A stretch of DNA of 64,000 nt from Timema cristinae. Taxonomy: Eukaryota > Arthropoda > Insecta > Phasmatodea > Timematidae. The stretch covers positions 55,003,277 through 55,067,276 of the forward strand of contig JBCFYV010009882.1 of assembly GCA_039000515.1 (NCBI GenBank), given 5' to 3'. A program made the translations under genes and the position numbers. Under the pieces are notes generated by a model, which was not told the DNA's origin, made no database searches, and worked only from the letters and a program-made list of their open reading frames with translations. Below are positions 19,561-32,204 of this stretch, piece after piece (position 1 is the first letter of the stretch; the number at the start of each line of letters is the position of its first letter).

Positions 19561-20871
19561 GATAAAGCAGCTTTTGTTATAAGATTCATGGATTAACTTA
19601 TCTGAGAAATCTCTGAACATAGCATTTATGTAACCAGATGTAGCAGCAGCATTTCATTCTACTCTCTGGCCATTTTCTGCGACATTTTAAGTGAGTGTTA
19701 TTTTTAGTTTAAATTCGAGCAACATTTGCTGCTCGTTTGCCTGGCCTTAGCCTAAGGGAAATGCTGATGGGGCATAAGCTCTTCTTGTGTCATCGTATTC
19801 TCACTTTCCAAATACTAATTATTGTACGTTTTATATATTATAATTACTCTACATCATTTGATTTAAAATTTCTGCTTGGACTATCATTAAAGTTTCAATG
19901 AAGTCAAATAATTCTTTAAGAGAAACAAAACAATATTACATTTATTTGGAGTGAGATTCACAATTATATATGTTGTTCTCCAAGAGTTTATTCAGAAAAT
20001 AATTCCGGGTGTTTTCTTTTGATATATAATCATAAAAACTTTACATTGATTGAGCATCTTAAATATCTATTTATGAAACAAATAGGTCCATAATGGAAGG
20101 TATATTTTCTTTTGTTTTAATGATCAAAATATATTACTTTAATATAATATTATTGTTAATATTTTAAGACACTATTATATTTAGTAATCATGAATATGCG
20201 TTTGAGTATTTATTGCCCTTTAGTTCTTTGTATACTAAACGAATTCTTGTAAGACTTAAATTATATAAAATAAATTGTTTACTGATAAAATGTACTGATA
20301 TTTTCGTGAAGAGAGAGAGTGGAAAAAATTCAGTGAAAGAATCCTCAGTTCAAACAGCCGGAGTTCTAACCCATATATCCCTGTTACAAAAATACTATTT
20401 TAGATAAGCTTGAAATTTATTTCACGTGCTCACTGAGAGTGGTTAAATTAAGGTATGTGTAGACAATCTAAATACACTTGACCCGTAATATAATTTTGTA
20501 TTTATATATTTAAATCTGCCAATAATTCTAATGCCAGAGAAGCCAAAATTAAACGTTTTTATTTTATATTCCCTTCTTAAATATAGTACAAAACATTAAG
20601 AATTTGTCTAACCCTGTTAAAATTAGTAACAAAACTATCAACAAACACACACATCCCTGTGTATATGAAAATAATACGTGGACCTTTTTTAGCCATAATG
20701 TATCAAAAAAAAAGGAATTCAGTAATTTTGAACAAACTTAGAGAACCTTGCATACTTATTTATGACTTGGAACATAGGCCCAATTATAATTTATTACGGC
20801 CAATTACAAGATAATAACCATACCAGAATAGAGTTACCCAAATACAATTAAAAACAATTGCATTGCATTAC

Positions 20872-20934
<63 letters not shown>

Positions 20935-21280
20935 TAGTTGGAGTGTAGATATTATTAGTTGTGAGGATAGTAATTGTCTAGTATTTTACTAAAAGTAATT
21001 ATCAAAAAGTATCAGTATTAAGTTTACTAATATTAGTAATATATTTTTCATTAACAGTATATTATGTTACCAGTCTCTTTTTAATTTTTAAATAAATCAA
21101 ATTATTTTTAATATTAGCATAGCTGATAAAATATTATCTCACATATTATTAAATTTCATATGTTGAGTTTAATTTTATGTATTTAAGACATTTAAAATAA
21201 TCATGAAGAAATTTTTCAAACAGATTATAAAAGACAAAATAATTTTGATTCCTTTTTTACTCATAAAAAGTATCTAAAAT
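19561..21280. other. AT-rich spacer
   Basis: No gene is recognised. It may hold the outer end of the Harbinger element, but I found no matching terminal inverted repeat. A 64-codon frame at 20213-20407 has no recognisable content. Confidence 0.5.
20874..20929. repeat. (TA)n microsatellite
   Basis: An uninterrupted TA run of about 56 bases. Confidence 0.98.
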
Positions 21281-21289
21281 AAACAACAT

Positions 21290-21740
21290 TTTAACAAATA
21301 AGATAGTGAACCTTTGATGAAAATGAGTAACTAGGGATACGCTTGGACGGACGAATATCCACAGGGGAAAAGGAAACTGTTTCGAGCCTTAGAAAAAGAA
21401 AAGTAAAGAGAAGCGAAAAGTATAAAAGACTCGAGAAAGAAAAGGGAAGGCAGTCAAAACGACCATCAAAAGTTGAGCAATGCAATGCAAGCAAGGAAGT
21501 AAGAAGTCAACAAGGGATGTGACAGGGCAGATAGTGGCGACTAGAGACACATTGACAGGCGATACACGGGGTTTTTTCCTTCCCATTATTTTTGTTGTCG
21601 TTTTTTTTCGCCAGGCGAGAGTTCATCAGAGGATATCCTACGAGCTCCTCTCGTATTCAGGCGTCCCTAAGGGCATACAGAGGGTTAGAGGACCAACATT
21701 TGCTTCGGCTTTGGAGGGGTATGTTCAATTGTAAATATCT
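21290..21740 (+). other. GC-richer island with TATAAAAG, unidentified
   Basis: Base composition differs from the flanks. TATAAAAG at 21421-21428 is followed by a CAGTC-type initiator about 31 bases on. It could be a decayed LTR or a promoter. No coding frame is convincing. Confidence 0.3.
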
Positions 21741-21829
21741 CCTTTACATCAAGTGGAAATATTTCAAATAGTTAAGAAAATAATAATTTGAAAAACATTA
21801 CTTTTTATAGGAAAAGAGAAGATATCTAA

Positions 21830-22090
21830 ATATAGATTGGATTTTTCTCATCCTTAATCTTATTACCCTTTTTGGTGTTATGCATATATATTAGGCTAAT
21901 TAAGCTAACGGGGAAAGGATAAAACAGATAAATATTAGAACAAATGTCCTCACATTTGCGTATAGAGAGAGTTAGAAAGTAAGTAATGTATAACCACTTA
22001 CAGTACACCCGACTAAGATTCGAACTTCAACCCTCACGTCAGTGGAAAACTAAACTAAATGAGCTTTAATTTTAGACCAGATGCCCCCTA
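21830..22090 (-). repeat. tRNA-derived SINE copy
   Basis: On the minus strand: head TCTGGTCTAAAAT, box B GAAGTTCGAATCTTAG (near 22013-22028), body motif ctctatacgcaaatgtgagg, and a weak tail TGCATAACACC...GGTAATAAG. Same family as 49960-50205. Confidence 0.75.
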
Positions 22091-24070
22091 GTGCGGGTCA
22101 TATTACATTATTAATGATAACAATATATTTAAAACACGATTGTAAACATTCTATATAATATTAGTTTATTTTTTGTATATTTTGAAAATAAACTAACATA
22201 TAGCATACCAAATCTTTGACAACTACACTGACTTAGTTCTTATTTGAACAATGTCAGAAAATTAGCACATCATTCTAAACATTTATTTTATTTCATTAAA
22301 ATATATTGAAATGGTTTTAAAAATGCTTCTGTGCTTTAAACTCATAGAATACTTAAACTTACAGAACTCTTATGGACACAGGCCTATACTCAAATAATTT
22401 GTTCTATTTTTCAAAAATTCTAAATTTCAAGTATATCTTTAAAGTTACATAAAATGTTAAAGTTTCTATTTTGATACTCCCGAATGAGAATATTTTATTT
22501 TATTAATGGCTACTCTCACATATAATGTTGCGCACAAATATACAATATAATTTTTTTAAATTCACACTTTCAGGTTCTTTCTAAGGTTTCACAAAACATT
22601 TAAGAATAACAAAATATTTTATTTCAAAACCTTTTAATTATTAATATGCAATAGTTTTGAGTGCACATGTAGATACTTAAGGTGTACCGGTGGTTTTATA
22701 AACTTCCTACAATATCCTTACGATTTTAAATATACTTTTAAGCCATTCAATTACACTAATGAGCTTTGAGACAAATTATTAACTTCACAAAAACAGTTGA
22801 AAATAATTTCAATGCTTCCTAAAGAATTGCGGGTTCATTAAATAGTTTTGAGTCATTTATTAAATCATATAGGGCTCTCACAAATTTTCAAAGTGTTTTA
22901 AAAAATTAAAGTTTATAAGAAAAATAAATAATATTAATAGCTCCCAAATAATTTTATATTTTTATTTTGAATTTATAGACGTTATATACATTTTGAAATA
23001 ATATTAAAGAGTTAAAGACTTCCAACATACTTTTTTAAATCTATGAAGGCCTCTGAAATTAGACAAATTCTTCAGTGCTTTAAATATAATCCCAAAAATC
23101 TAAATTTAGATATAAGATTTCAAAAAGTTTTTTAAAATATAATGACATTTTTATTGACTCTAGAAAGATTTGTGAGGATCCAGAAATGTCTCTATTAGTT
23201 TATAAAAGGCTTTCAAAATGTTATTAAGTACTCACCTATAATTATAATGCTTCGAAAATAGGAGCCATATAGGTATAAAATATAATATTTGTCATAAGAA
23301 TATATTTGATAATGAAATACTAATCGAAAATATTATCAATTATGAAACTGAATAAAACAATTCTAGGCTAAGCATCATTTAATATCTTACATTTTTCATA
23401 GTCATCAATGTTTGGACAATTAAATTATATTTTTGCAATTAATAACCATTTATTTATAAAATAAGCTATGAATTGATTATTAGACTACAAAACTATATTT
23501 TATCACATTTTTCTTTAGCAATATTTTCCTTTTTCTATTGAATATTTAGTTACACTAAAGGTTTCTGAATTGGTATGGGTAAGTAATAATGTGATCACCA
23601 GTATTTGTTATAACTCCGTAGGAAGATTTAGAGGACAGTAAAAAACCGCGCCTTGTTGTTTGCCTCTGGATGAAATCGGTCTTTGACACGAATGCGACAA
23701 AGTAGTCGGGGAAACGAACAGTTAAACTGACAAGGACATAAATATTCTAGGTAGAGGAATAAAAATGGCTGTTGCTAGGTCACGCGGGGTTGAAAGAGTG
23801 AAAATATCATGAAAGGCGTTAATTATAAGAAGAATATTATTTTGAGAGACTTGTGCTCAACCACAGTAGGTAGATTATTAATGATTTAATCTGAATATAA
23901 TTAGAGGAGTCAGATTTAGAAAGGTGACAGGTAAGTCTAAATTATAAAAAATATTACAATTTGTTTAACAATACCAGATTTAAGATAATAGAAAAAATAT
24001 ATATTTAAATATCCGTAAGTGGGGACGGGGATTAAGTATAATCTTATTTCTTTAGTGATGGGGACGTCTG
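22091..24070. other. AT-rich spacer, partly an old degenerate repeat
   Basis: Between about 22260 and 23260 phrases such as ggctttcaaaatgtt and ggctctcacaaattttcaaa recur at irregular spacing, suggesting a decayed tandem array. From 23580 to 24060 composition is less extreme but nothing is recognisable. Confidence 0.4.
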
Positions 24071-25829
24071 CAGGGCTATTATGACCAAGACGCAAAACGA
24101 ATTTGCGACCGTTATTAGAGAGACGCTAGACTTTTTGTCAAAAGTTATTATGGCAGATCACTTTGCGAAAGCAAAGTCCTTGCTAGCACAAATATTTTCC
24201 TAGTAGCGTGACGCTAAGTTGCGCAGACATTTTACTTGTCCTTTGGTTTGCGTTACTAGATTATGTTTGCTAGTTTTTGTAATTTATATAGTGTTTTGTA
24301 TTACATGATTTAAACTTGCCATCTCATTAGCCCAATATAATAATCCCAAAACGTTTTTGTGTGTTTTTAACATAATCTATCTTTAAATAGGCCTAAATCA
24401 TTGTAAGTTTACACTGAATATTAAAATAATCTTTTCTTTGAAACATAACACTATCCAAATGCATTATTATTTACATGCGGTTTGGTTTAGGGCTAGGTTT
24501 TTTTAATCATAAAAGGGTTTACTAAATTTTTCTGGAACCGATAATCAGTAAATAGAATGCAAACAACTCATTATAAAGAAATATAATATCCTCATATTCT
24601 TAATACCTTAACTAAAGTCTCAAGAATTCCCTTTAAGTAAAATAACCTTTTATTATTTTTAACCATCCAAACCACCCCCATTGTTTTGACATTAGGTTGT
24701 CGAAAGTATTCAGTGTAAATACTAGTTTTGGGAGTTCTTGAACGATTTTATCAACTTTAAATAAATTGTTTTATTTTCTAAGATCTTCTCACAACATATT
24801 TGATTCAATCTTAAACGTGAGAGACTTTTTGACACTGTGAATTAACAAAATTAGCGCATAGGAAGCCTATGTATGTTCAAGTTGAGTATCGGTACTGCAT
24901 AGATATGGTAGGAGGTTTTCTTCATCTAAACTCAACTCAATCTAGCAAAGTAGATAGTTTAAAACACCTTAATTTAAGCCTATGTATTTAAACGTTTCAC
25001 TTTATGGCTTGACAAAATCGAGAACGGTTTTAAAATAGGCCTACTAAGAAAGCCATAATACAAAATATTAATTTACGGTTTAATAAGGGTTGTTTTTGAA
25101 ACAAAGTTTTATGAGCCATATATTTTTTAGCTACAAAATAAAGTTGTTTAAATTAAAATAGGCTTAATTATAAGGTTAAGTATGCATTTATAAACTGTTG
25201 CAATTATTTTTATTTAATAGAATAAAACACACTTGATCCAGTATCAACACAAATATATGAAGAATAAAGCATTGGGTCGTAAATCATACATATTACAAAA
25301 CACATTGTTTCTTTATTGGCAAACTTCTCATACTAATTTATTTATTTCCCTGTGTGACATTTCTATCACATTATGATTTTTTGACTAAAATATATTGTGT
25401 GTATTGTATAATGTAGGCATAGTATCTTTTCATTTCAAACCGTAGGCAAACACAATAATGCAAGAGATTTATTAAACCAAGCTAGGTTAAATTTTTTTCT
25501 TGCAAATAATGTGACTTGTGATCAACTGTTTGGGAAAATAAAAATATATGAATAATGTTCAGTCATGAATACCAGCATTCCTGAAATAAAACTACCTAAT
25601 TTCTAGCCTCTAACTTCTTAAAAGTCAATATTCTTTGGAAGAGCCTTGCCAACTCTTGACGCAAACTGATTTTATTCTGTGCGTTGATGCTAAAAGCAAA
25701 GTCGAAGCTAAAACTAATGGACGATACAAAGTGTGGTGGTCTTAATAACCCAAACGCTATCTTTTACTCTAAAACGAAGCAATCTAGCGGTAGTAACTAA
25801 CTTTGCGTCAAATGGTCATAATAGCCCTA
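24071..25829. mobile_element. non-autonomous DNA transposon with terminal inverted repeats
   Basis: The left end reads AGGGCTATTATGACCA...ACGCAAA from 24072. The right end, 25802-25828, is its inverted complement: the outer 16 bases match perfectly, then ACGCAAA follows after a two-base difference. Near both ends short motifs recur (gacgct, tttgcg, gctagc), as in transposase-binding subterminal regions. The interior has no coding frame. The left end opens with CAGGG, as hAT elements often do, but I found no clear 8-bp target duplication and the right terminus shows a change (TAGGG). Superfamily unassigned. Confidence 0.7.
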
Positions 25830-26219
25830 CTGGTCTTGAATCCCAGACATGTGAAGCAAGAAAGGATTTCCTTAAAAAAATTTTGACTCCGAATCCCGAT
25901 TAATTTTGACACACTACTTCCTTTAATTCTAACGTGTTCATCCCTACTATATTATTATAAATAAGATGAATACATTTCATACAACAGGGGAAGTGGAAAT
26001 ATAAGAAAAGTGAGTTTAAGATGAATTTAAAAAAATATTTTTCCTATGTTAAATATTTCTTCTCGTCGAATATTCTAGGTTCGCTTTTCGTTATCACCAA
26101 AAAACTTTACTTCTTTGACCAATTTTGTGTAATTTATTAATACTTAATTACTTCTTTCTTTTACTTTCTCGCTATAATACAGGTAAAAAAAATATTGTGA
26201 TTGTCAAAAAAATTGTACT

Positions 26220-26700
26220 TGAGATTTTGATGAATGTCGATGTTTCAACATACCCCTAATCCGTAAAAGTGATTTTCGCAATGCCATTTGTCTGTCCGTC
26301 TGTCTGCACCTCGGGCTAGAACCTAAAATATCTTACCAATTGAGCTAATACTTGGTATCTAGGGTTTTAATGGGGTTGACCCGAGCGTTTTTTTGGAATT
26401 GGATATTAAACCCTAAAATTAAGGTTAGTTTCCTTAAGGGCGAAGAGAGAAATGATTTAATTGATCAAAATTTGCTTTAACCGTTTTGATTACATTTTAT
26501 TTCTAATCTTTGATAAGTATTATAAATAAAATTGCTACTCTCAATTTTTCTTCAAAATGATTTTAAGGGTTCCGTGCTGATGTGTAAAATATAATCTTTA
26601 CTTATGTATCCGTAGGTCTCTAAGATATGAAATTATTTATCATTGCATAAATGTAGGTCTATTTATAATAAAAATCTTTGACTTGAAATATATTTTTATA
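26220..26700. repeat. dispersed repeat, copy 1
   Basis: Shared blocks: tcgatgttt...ccgtaaaagtgattttcgcaatgcc, tgtctgtccgtctgtctg, accctaaaattaaggttagtttccttaaggg, a TTATAAATAAAATTGCTACTC-like phrase and ttttaagggttccgt. The same order appears at 27040-27400 and, more weakly, at 29290-29600. No protein is encoded. Family unknown. Confidence 0.6.
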
Positions 26701-26727
26701 AAACAAATAGTTTTCAAACTATACGGA

Positions 26728-26977
26728 AATATAATATATATTATATATATTTATATTATATATATTATTTATATATTATATAATATATATAATATATATT
26801 ATATATGTAAATATATATAATATATATATTATATATGTAAATGTATATAATATATATATTATATATGTAAATATATATAATATATATATTATATATGTAA
26901 ATATATATAATATATATATATAATATATATAATATATATATATAATATATATATGTATATTTATATATATATATATT
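26728..26977. repeat. 30-bp AT-only tandem repeat
   Basis: About five copies of a 30-base unit like taaatatatataatatatatattatatatg, embedded in further TA-rich sequence. Almost purely A and T. The long minus-strand frame here is a by-product of the repeat. Confidence 0.85.
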
Positions 26978-27039
26978 AACTTTCCCAACACTTAAGGTAA
27001 ATAAAGAATTACGACAGTCAAAAATTCTGACCTAACATA

Positions 27040-27400
27040 TTAATAGATGTCGACGTTTTATGACCCCCTGAACATAAAAAAGTAGTTTCTGCAAAGCCGC
27101 TTATTTGTGTGTCTGTCTAACCCTAAAATTAAATGTAGTTTACTAAAGGACGAAAAATAAAATTAAAGTCGGCTCTATCAATTTTAATTAAATTTAATTT
27201 CTAAGCATTGATTAATATTACAAACAAAATGGCTATCCTCATCTAAATGAATTTAAGGGTCCTGTACAGATGCGTAGATTCTAAGAATTTATCATGTCAT
27301 CGCAAATATGTATGTCGATTTATATTATAAATATTTTGATTGGATGTATTTATATAAAACTAATAGCTCCTGAGATATTGGCAAATATATTAATACAATT
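27040..27400. repeat. dispersed repeat, copy 2
   Basis: Matches copy 1 in order: tcgacgttttatgacccc, gtagtttctgcaaagcc, tgtgtgtctgtct, accctaaaattaaatgtagtttactaaagg, attacaaacaaaatggctatcctc and atttaagggtcctgt. Shorter by an internal deletion after the tgtctgtc block. Confidence 0.6.
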
Positions 27401-29284
27401 TTGGAGCTTTAGTTGTAAAGAGGTAATACTTAAGTTTAAACGGATTAATTCACTAATGCCATAGAAGGTCTATCAAAAATTTGATGTTCTTTTTCCTTTA
27501 ATCTCTTATGGTAAATGTTTTTACAGCAATGATTTATCTCTATCATTTTAAACTCAATGGTCAATACGTACATATTTTATTGGTCAACATTTTTAAATGA
27601 GGAATTTAATAGCCATGCGATGAGCTTAATATAGGCAACCCCCTTATAAAATGTCGAAAATTTAACCAAAAGTCGAAATTTTAATAAGAAGTGTTGACCC
27701 CTGTTGATCCAATAACAACCTTTTTTATTGGTCCAAATATATAAACGAGGATTTTTATTCCTTTAAAAATAAAATTATTAAATTTAAAACCGATAGGCAA
27801 AGAATGTTTTACGTGAGTATAGCGTGGTGCTCGGGTTTGCTTGTGTATATTATTTTGTGTCGCGTATATTACGAGTTTTGTGTACATATCTTCATTTTTA
27901 GACAATCGAGAGGGATAGTTAGTGCGGAGTTCCGTAAAAAAAAATTTTTTTCGTCATGTAAGGTTGAAGATTACCTTTAACACACATATAGAACAACTGG
28001 TAACATTATTGTTTTGTATAATCTGAGTTTTACATTCTTTTAAAGCAATCGAGATATCAACAACTTACTGACCTGCTACAAGTTATGGGGAGGGCTGTTT
28101 TTACGATAAGGAATTGTGTCAGCGTTTATAAAATATGCATAGTTTGAAGGCAAACCCATTATTCATCTGTACATCAAGGATGAGAATTATAATGTTTAAT
28201 ATAGTTTTAGAGATTAAGGATGGACCCTGGAGTCTTTAAGGCGATGAGAAATTAACATAATGGAGTTGAGTGGTCTAGTTTAAAGATATTGTTTAGCTGG
28301 CCAAGCATATTGGATGTGACACCTCTAAAATAAGAAGTTAGTTATACTAAAAATTAGAAAGTATGTATAAGGTTTTATTATTTTCCCACTGTGCATTTTA
28401 ATTATTTTCAAGAAGAAAAAGTTTGTAGTACGACACAATCTTTCATATTGGGTGCATTTACCATTATGGGTTCGTGCTGTCTAACTTCAGGACGTCGACA
28501 AGCCATTGGTGACATGACGTCAGGTCACTAACAAGCTGGCGGCCATATGGATGGGTGGGTAGAAAAGTTTTTTTAAGTGAATCTTCTTTGCCAACACCCG
28601 TAGGTTTATACGTTTAGCCTATAAGATGTGTTCGTATTAGATCCTTATTTCTATTAGATAAGGAGTGAAGACAAATTTCAGCATGAAAGTACAAATAAGG
28701 ATCAAATCTGTTTGTCTAAAAGGGTTTTCTACTTTGATCGAATGTTTAATAATAGTTTTTCTTTGATTCTTGTTAGTCTATTCTTCTTCTAAAAAGATGA
28801 GCAATGTTAACTATTGTTTATAATATATGCATAGGGATCAATGGAGAAGGTATGGAACACTTTTCTACCTTATTTGAATAAATTTATAGTCTTTAATTCT
28901 TCTAAGACCATTCTACCACAAATTTGATATGTAAAGGTGATTATTGTTTATAACATAGACTCAAAGATAAACGGAGTTAGATGTTCTTGAAAGAATACTG
29001 AAAACATATTTTTTTATTCATCCCAATCCATTCTTCCACCAATTTATACATGTTTTAAAGTACTCATGAGGACTAGAATGTATATTTATCGTGCAATGGC
29101 ATTTATCTAAAGCGCGTAGTGGTAGTACAGATTTTATACTCAATAAGTAAGGATTTATTGTTAATGGGTTGAACGTAGGCAAGGTGACTGCTGCATGATT
29201 TAAAATAATTATAATTGGCGTTTGTCCTCTACTTCTCAAAGCTAAACTTATTTTGAAAGTACGCATAAACTATATAAGATGTAT
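27401..29284. other. AT-rich spacer
   Basis: No gene recognised. A minus-strand frame at 27681-27905 has no known motif. Around 28490-28560 the composition is briefly GC-richer without a recognisable feature. Confidence 0.5.
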
Positions 29285-29600
29285 GCGTCATCATTTGATT
29301 AAATTCTATCATTTTTTAGCGTTAAGGTGTCTAGTCTATTTGTCTGTATCTTGGCCTAGAGCAAAAATATACCGATCATGCTAAAACTTAGTACCAGGTA
29401 TTTTCATAAGGTTTATCCAAGGTGTTTTTGGAACTAGAAATATAACCTTAAGTTTAAAGGTAGTATACTTGAGGACAACAAGAGATGAAATCGATTTTCT
29501 CAAAATCCGTTACTACGACTTTAATATTTTAGTCATTTTTTAAAAATTACAAACAAAATGACAAGTTCGTTTTCCCATGAAAAGGACTTAAATGGTATTT
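29285..29600. repeat. dispersed repeat, copy 3 (diverged)
   Basis: Holds tctatttgtctgtatcttggcctagagc, ataaccttaagtttaaaggtagtatacttgagg, aattacaaacaaaatgacaagttcgt and ggacttaaatgg in the same order as copies 1 and 2. Confidence 0.5.
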
Positions 29601-32100
29601 TAGAGAAAATGAAATGTCAAATTTTGATTATAAATTTGAATAACGAAATAAATAATCGTTGAAAATTTGTAACATTAAAATAATATTTTCTAATAATTAG
29701 ATTAATAAATAATTGAAATATCTAAAAATTAATTTTAAAGATTTTAAAATGTAAATAGATTAGGTAGTATTCCTAAATTTAATTCAGTGCATTTAAAATA
29801 AACATACTTGTATTTAAGTTAATTTAATTGATTGAAATAATTTAAAACTAATTTTTATTGATTGAAATACTTACAAACTAATTTAAAAATGTAATAGATT
29901 AGATAATACTCGTAGATTTAATTTGGTTTGGTAAAAAATATAGTCCTAATTATTAGTAATATATTTTTTTTATCAAACCAATAGTTTTAGAATTATAAGC
30001 AAACATATAAACTTTTTTATGGAGCACATTGAAATAGAAATGGATTGTTATACTCATTAGTGAACAGAGATGTTCCTTTTTTCTCTATGTTCTGTAATAG
30101 TGTAAGTATTCCTTTTATGCTCTTTGGGAAAGTGTTTCTGCAAATATATAAATTTCACAAATTTTAAGAAATTTTCGTAAATTAATCCATATTATGCTAA
30201 AGGAAAAAATCTTTTCAGTGCACTGTATTATTTAATAAATATATATTTGTATTAATCTACTATTTACTTGAACACTGTTCTAATCATTATTAGTATAATT
30301 TTTGAATAGAAAATTAAAGAATATTCTTTAATTATAACAATTAATTAAAAAAATTACACAAACACTTTACTCCGTTCTTTAAAACTGAAGAGGCTGCAGC
30401 TATAAGTAAAATAAAAAAACAAATTTGTAAATCAGAATTGCTCAAAAACTTTTACCTTCTGTTCATCATTAAAGAAATGGCTATTCTTTAATAAAGATAT
30501 TTGATAAACATACCTGCCCTACTCATTAAAATAAATTAGAGTTGATTTATTTAAAGATATTTATATTTTGAAATTATTTCTCTAGCTATAAAACATGTGG
30601 TTTCAAGGAGAAGTAAAAGCAAACGCGCTTAGTTTGAACGCCTGCTTGAGTTTTTTTTCTTTAGTACTAAGCTTTTTATTTGGAATCTATCAGGCAGACT
30701 ATACAGAATTTTTGGGGATTGAGTTTTGAGTATAATACATTAAATAAGTAATAGATCATAATTAAAATTGAAAATAATTAAATGGGTGTGTAAATCACTT
30801 TGACTCTTTGCTTTGCTTTATGCTTATCAATTATTAAATCCAATATAAAATCAAATTGTACCTTTATGATCACGAAAAGTTTAAATAATCCTTTTATTGC
30901 TTTGATTACTTAACTGCGATAAACGGTATGTTTAATCATATATGTCTAGTTAAGAAATTAAGTCAATATTATGATCAAGTTTAGCGCTAAATAAAGATTT
31001 TGCTGGCCTTTTTTTAGTAGTTACAAACAACTAAGGAGAGGTTTAGTAAATTATAAATAAACAAACTCCAATATATAATCTACGTAAAATTGATTTTAAA
31101 CCAATTTCAATAAGCATGTGTAATTTCAAGTAATGTTACATACATCCTCAGTGGTGGTCGATAAATATAAGGTGTTAGCCTCACGTTACTATTGATCTAC
31201 ATTGACGTGAAATTCAGAGTTAAATGTTCCAGAAGGTTGAACAAGGAATGATTTTCTATATAGATGTTATGGTTTTTTTTGCATTATTCTTCTTACAAAA
31301 GTAAGAGTACATTTATTTCGGATTACACTCTGATTCCGCCCTCCCTTATATTATGCCGTTTGTTGATACCTATATTAAATGTATACACTTATATATACAA
31401 TATATATAATTTATTTATATGTGTGTTTGTGTACATGTATATAATATTTTTTATTAATAAAATGTAGTCTAAGATTTTTGCAAGAATATGTTAATTATAT
31501 CAGTAAATATTTTATTCAATCAAAATTAGTGGTATGGACCAACCTCCAATGACTCAAGGCACTAATATGTGCCGTGCAACAAACATAGTGGGAAGCAAAC
31601 GATATATAAAAGAAAGGAGAATTTTAATAAACCATTGTGAATTTTATTTTTAAAGAAACCAATAAACATATACAATATATTAATATAATGATCATAATCT
31701 TAAGAATACAGCTACCACTGATCTTGTTTCTGAGCGGAAAGTTTTTTGATGTTGCTGTAGCGTGTCAATCATGTAAAGTTGACACCTACAAAATTAGGTT
31801 ACGTAAAATTACAAAATTATAATAATTATATCGGCAAAATCCAAAGAAGAGAATTGAATTTGAGATGCTTAATAATAATATCCTTTAAAACCTACTGTTA
31901 GCGACTGGATGGACTCGTAAATGATCCACGTACTCCCAATAGAAAATACTACATAGTATTTTAATAATACAAATCTGCATACAAATACTAAACATATAAT
32001 AGTGTAATCCAAAGAAGATAATTAAAGCTGATACATTCAGGAATAATATGCTTCAAGACTTACTCACCGTGGCTGGATGGGATCGGATAACGAAAACATG
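29601..32100. other. AT-rich spacer
   Basis: I see no gene. Short plus-strand frames at 31264-31467 and 31637-31822 consist of low-complexity hydrophobic residues and are not supported. Two similar phrases about aatccaaagaagaga/aatccaaagaagata...aattgaa occur at 31838 and 32008, possibly an old duplication. Confidence 0.5.
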
Positions 32101-32204
32101 CCTTCTAGAAAAATATTTAACAAGTATGGTGACAGGGTGTTTCCAAAACACCTCCGCTAACTACATCAAATGACATGAAAAATAACTCAACTAAGTTAGG
32201 ATCG

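Noticed and set aside
20615..20700. Similarity to the retrotransposon hairpin array (aaacaatc...gcccttttt)
   Set aside because: Shared words are AT-rich and short; no palindrome is kept.
26776..26991. 71-codon minus frame of I/Y residues
   Set aside because: By-product of the 30-bp AT-only tandem repeat.
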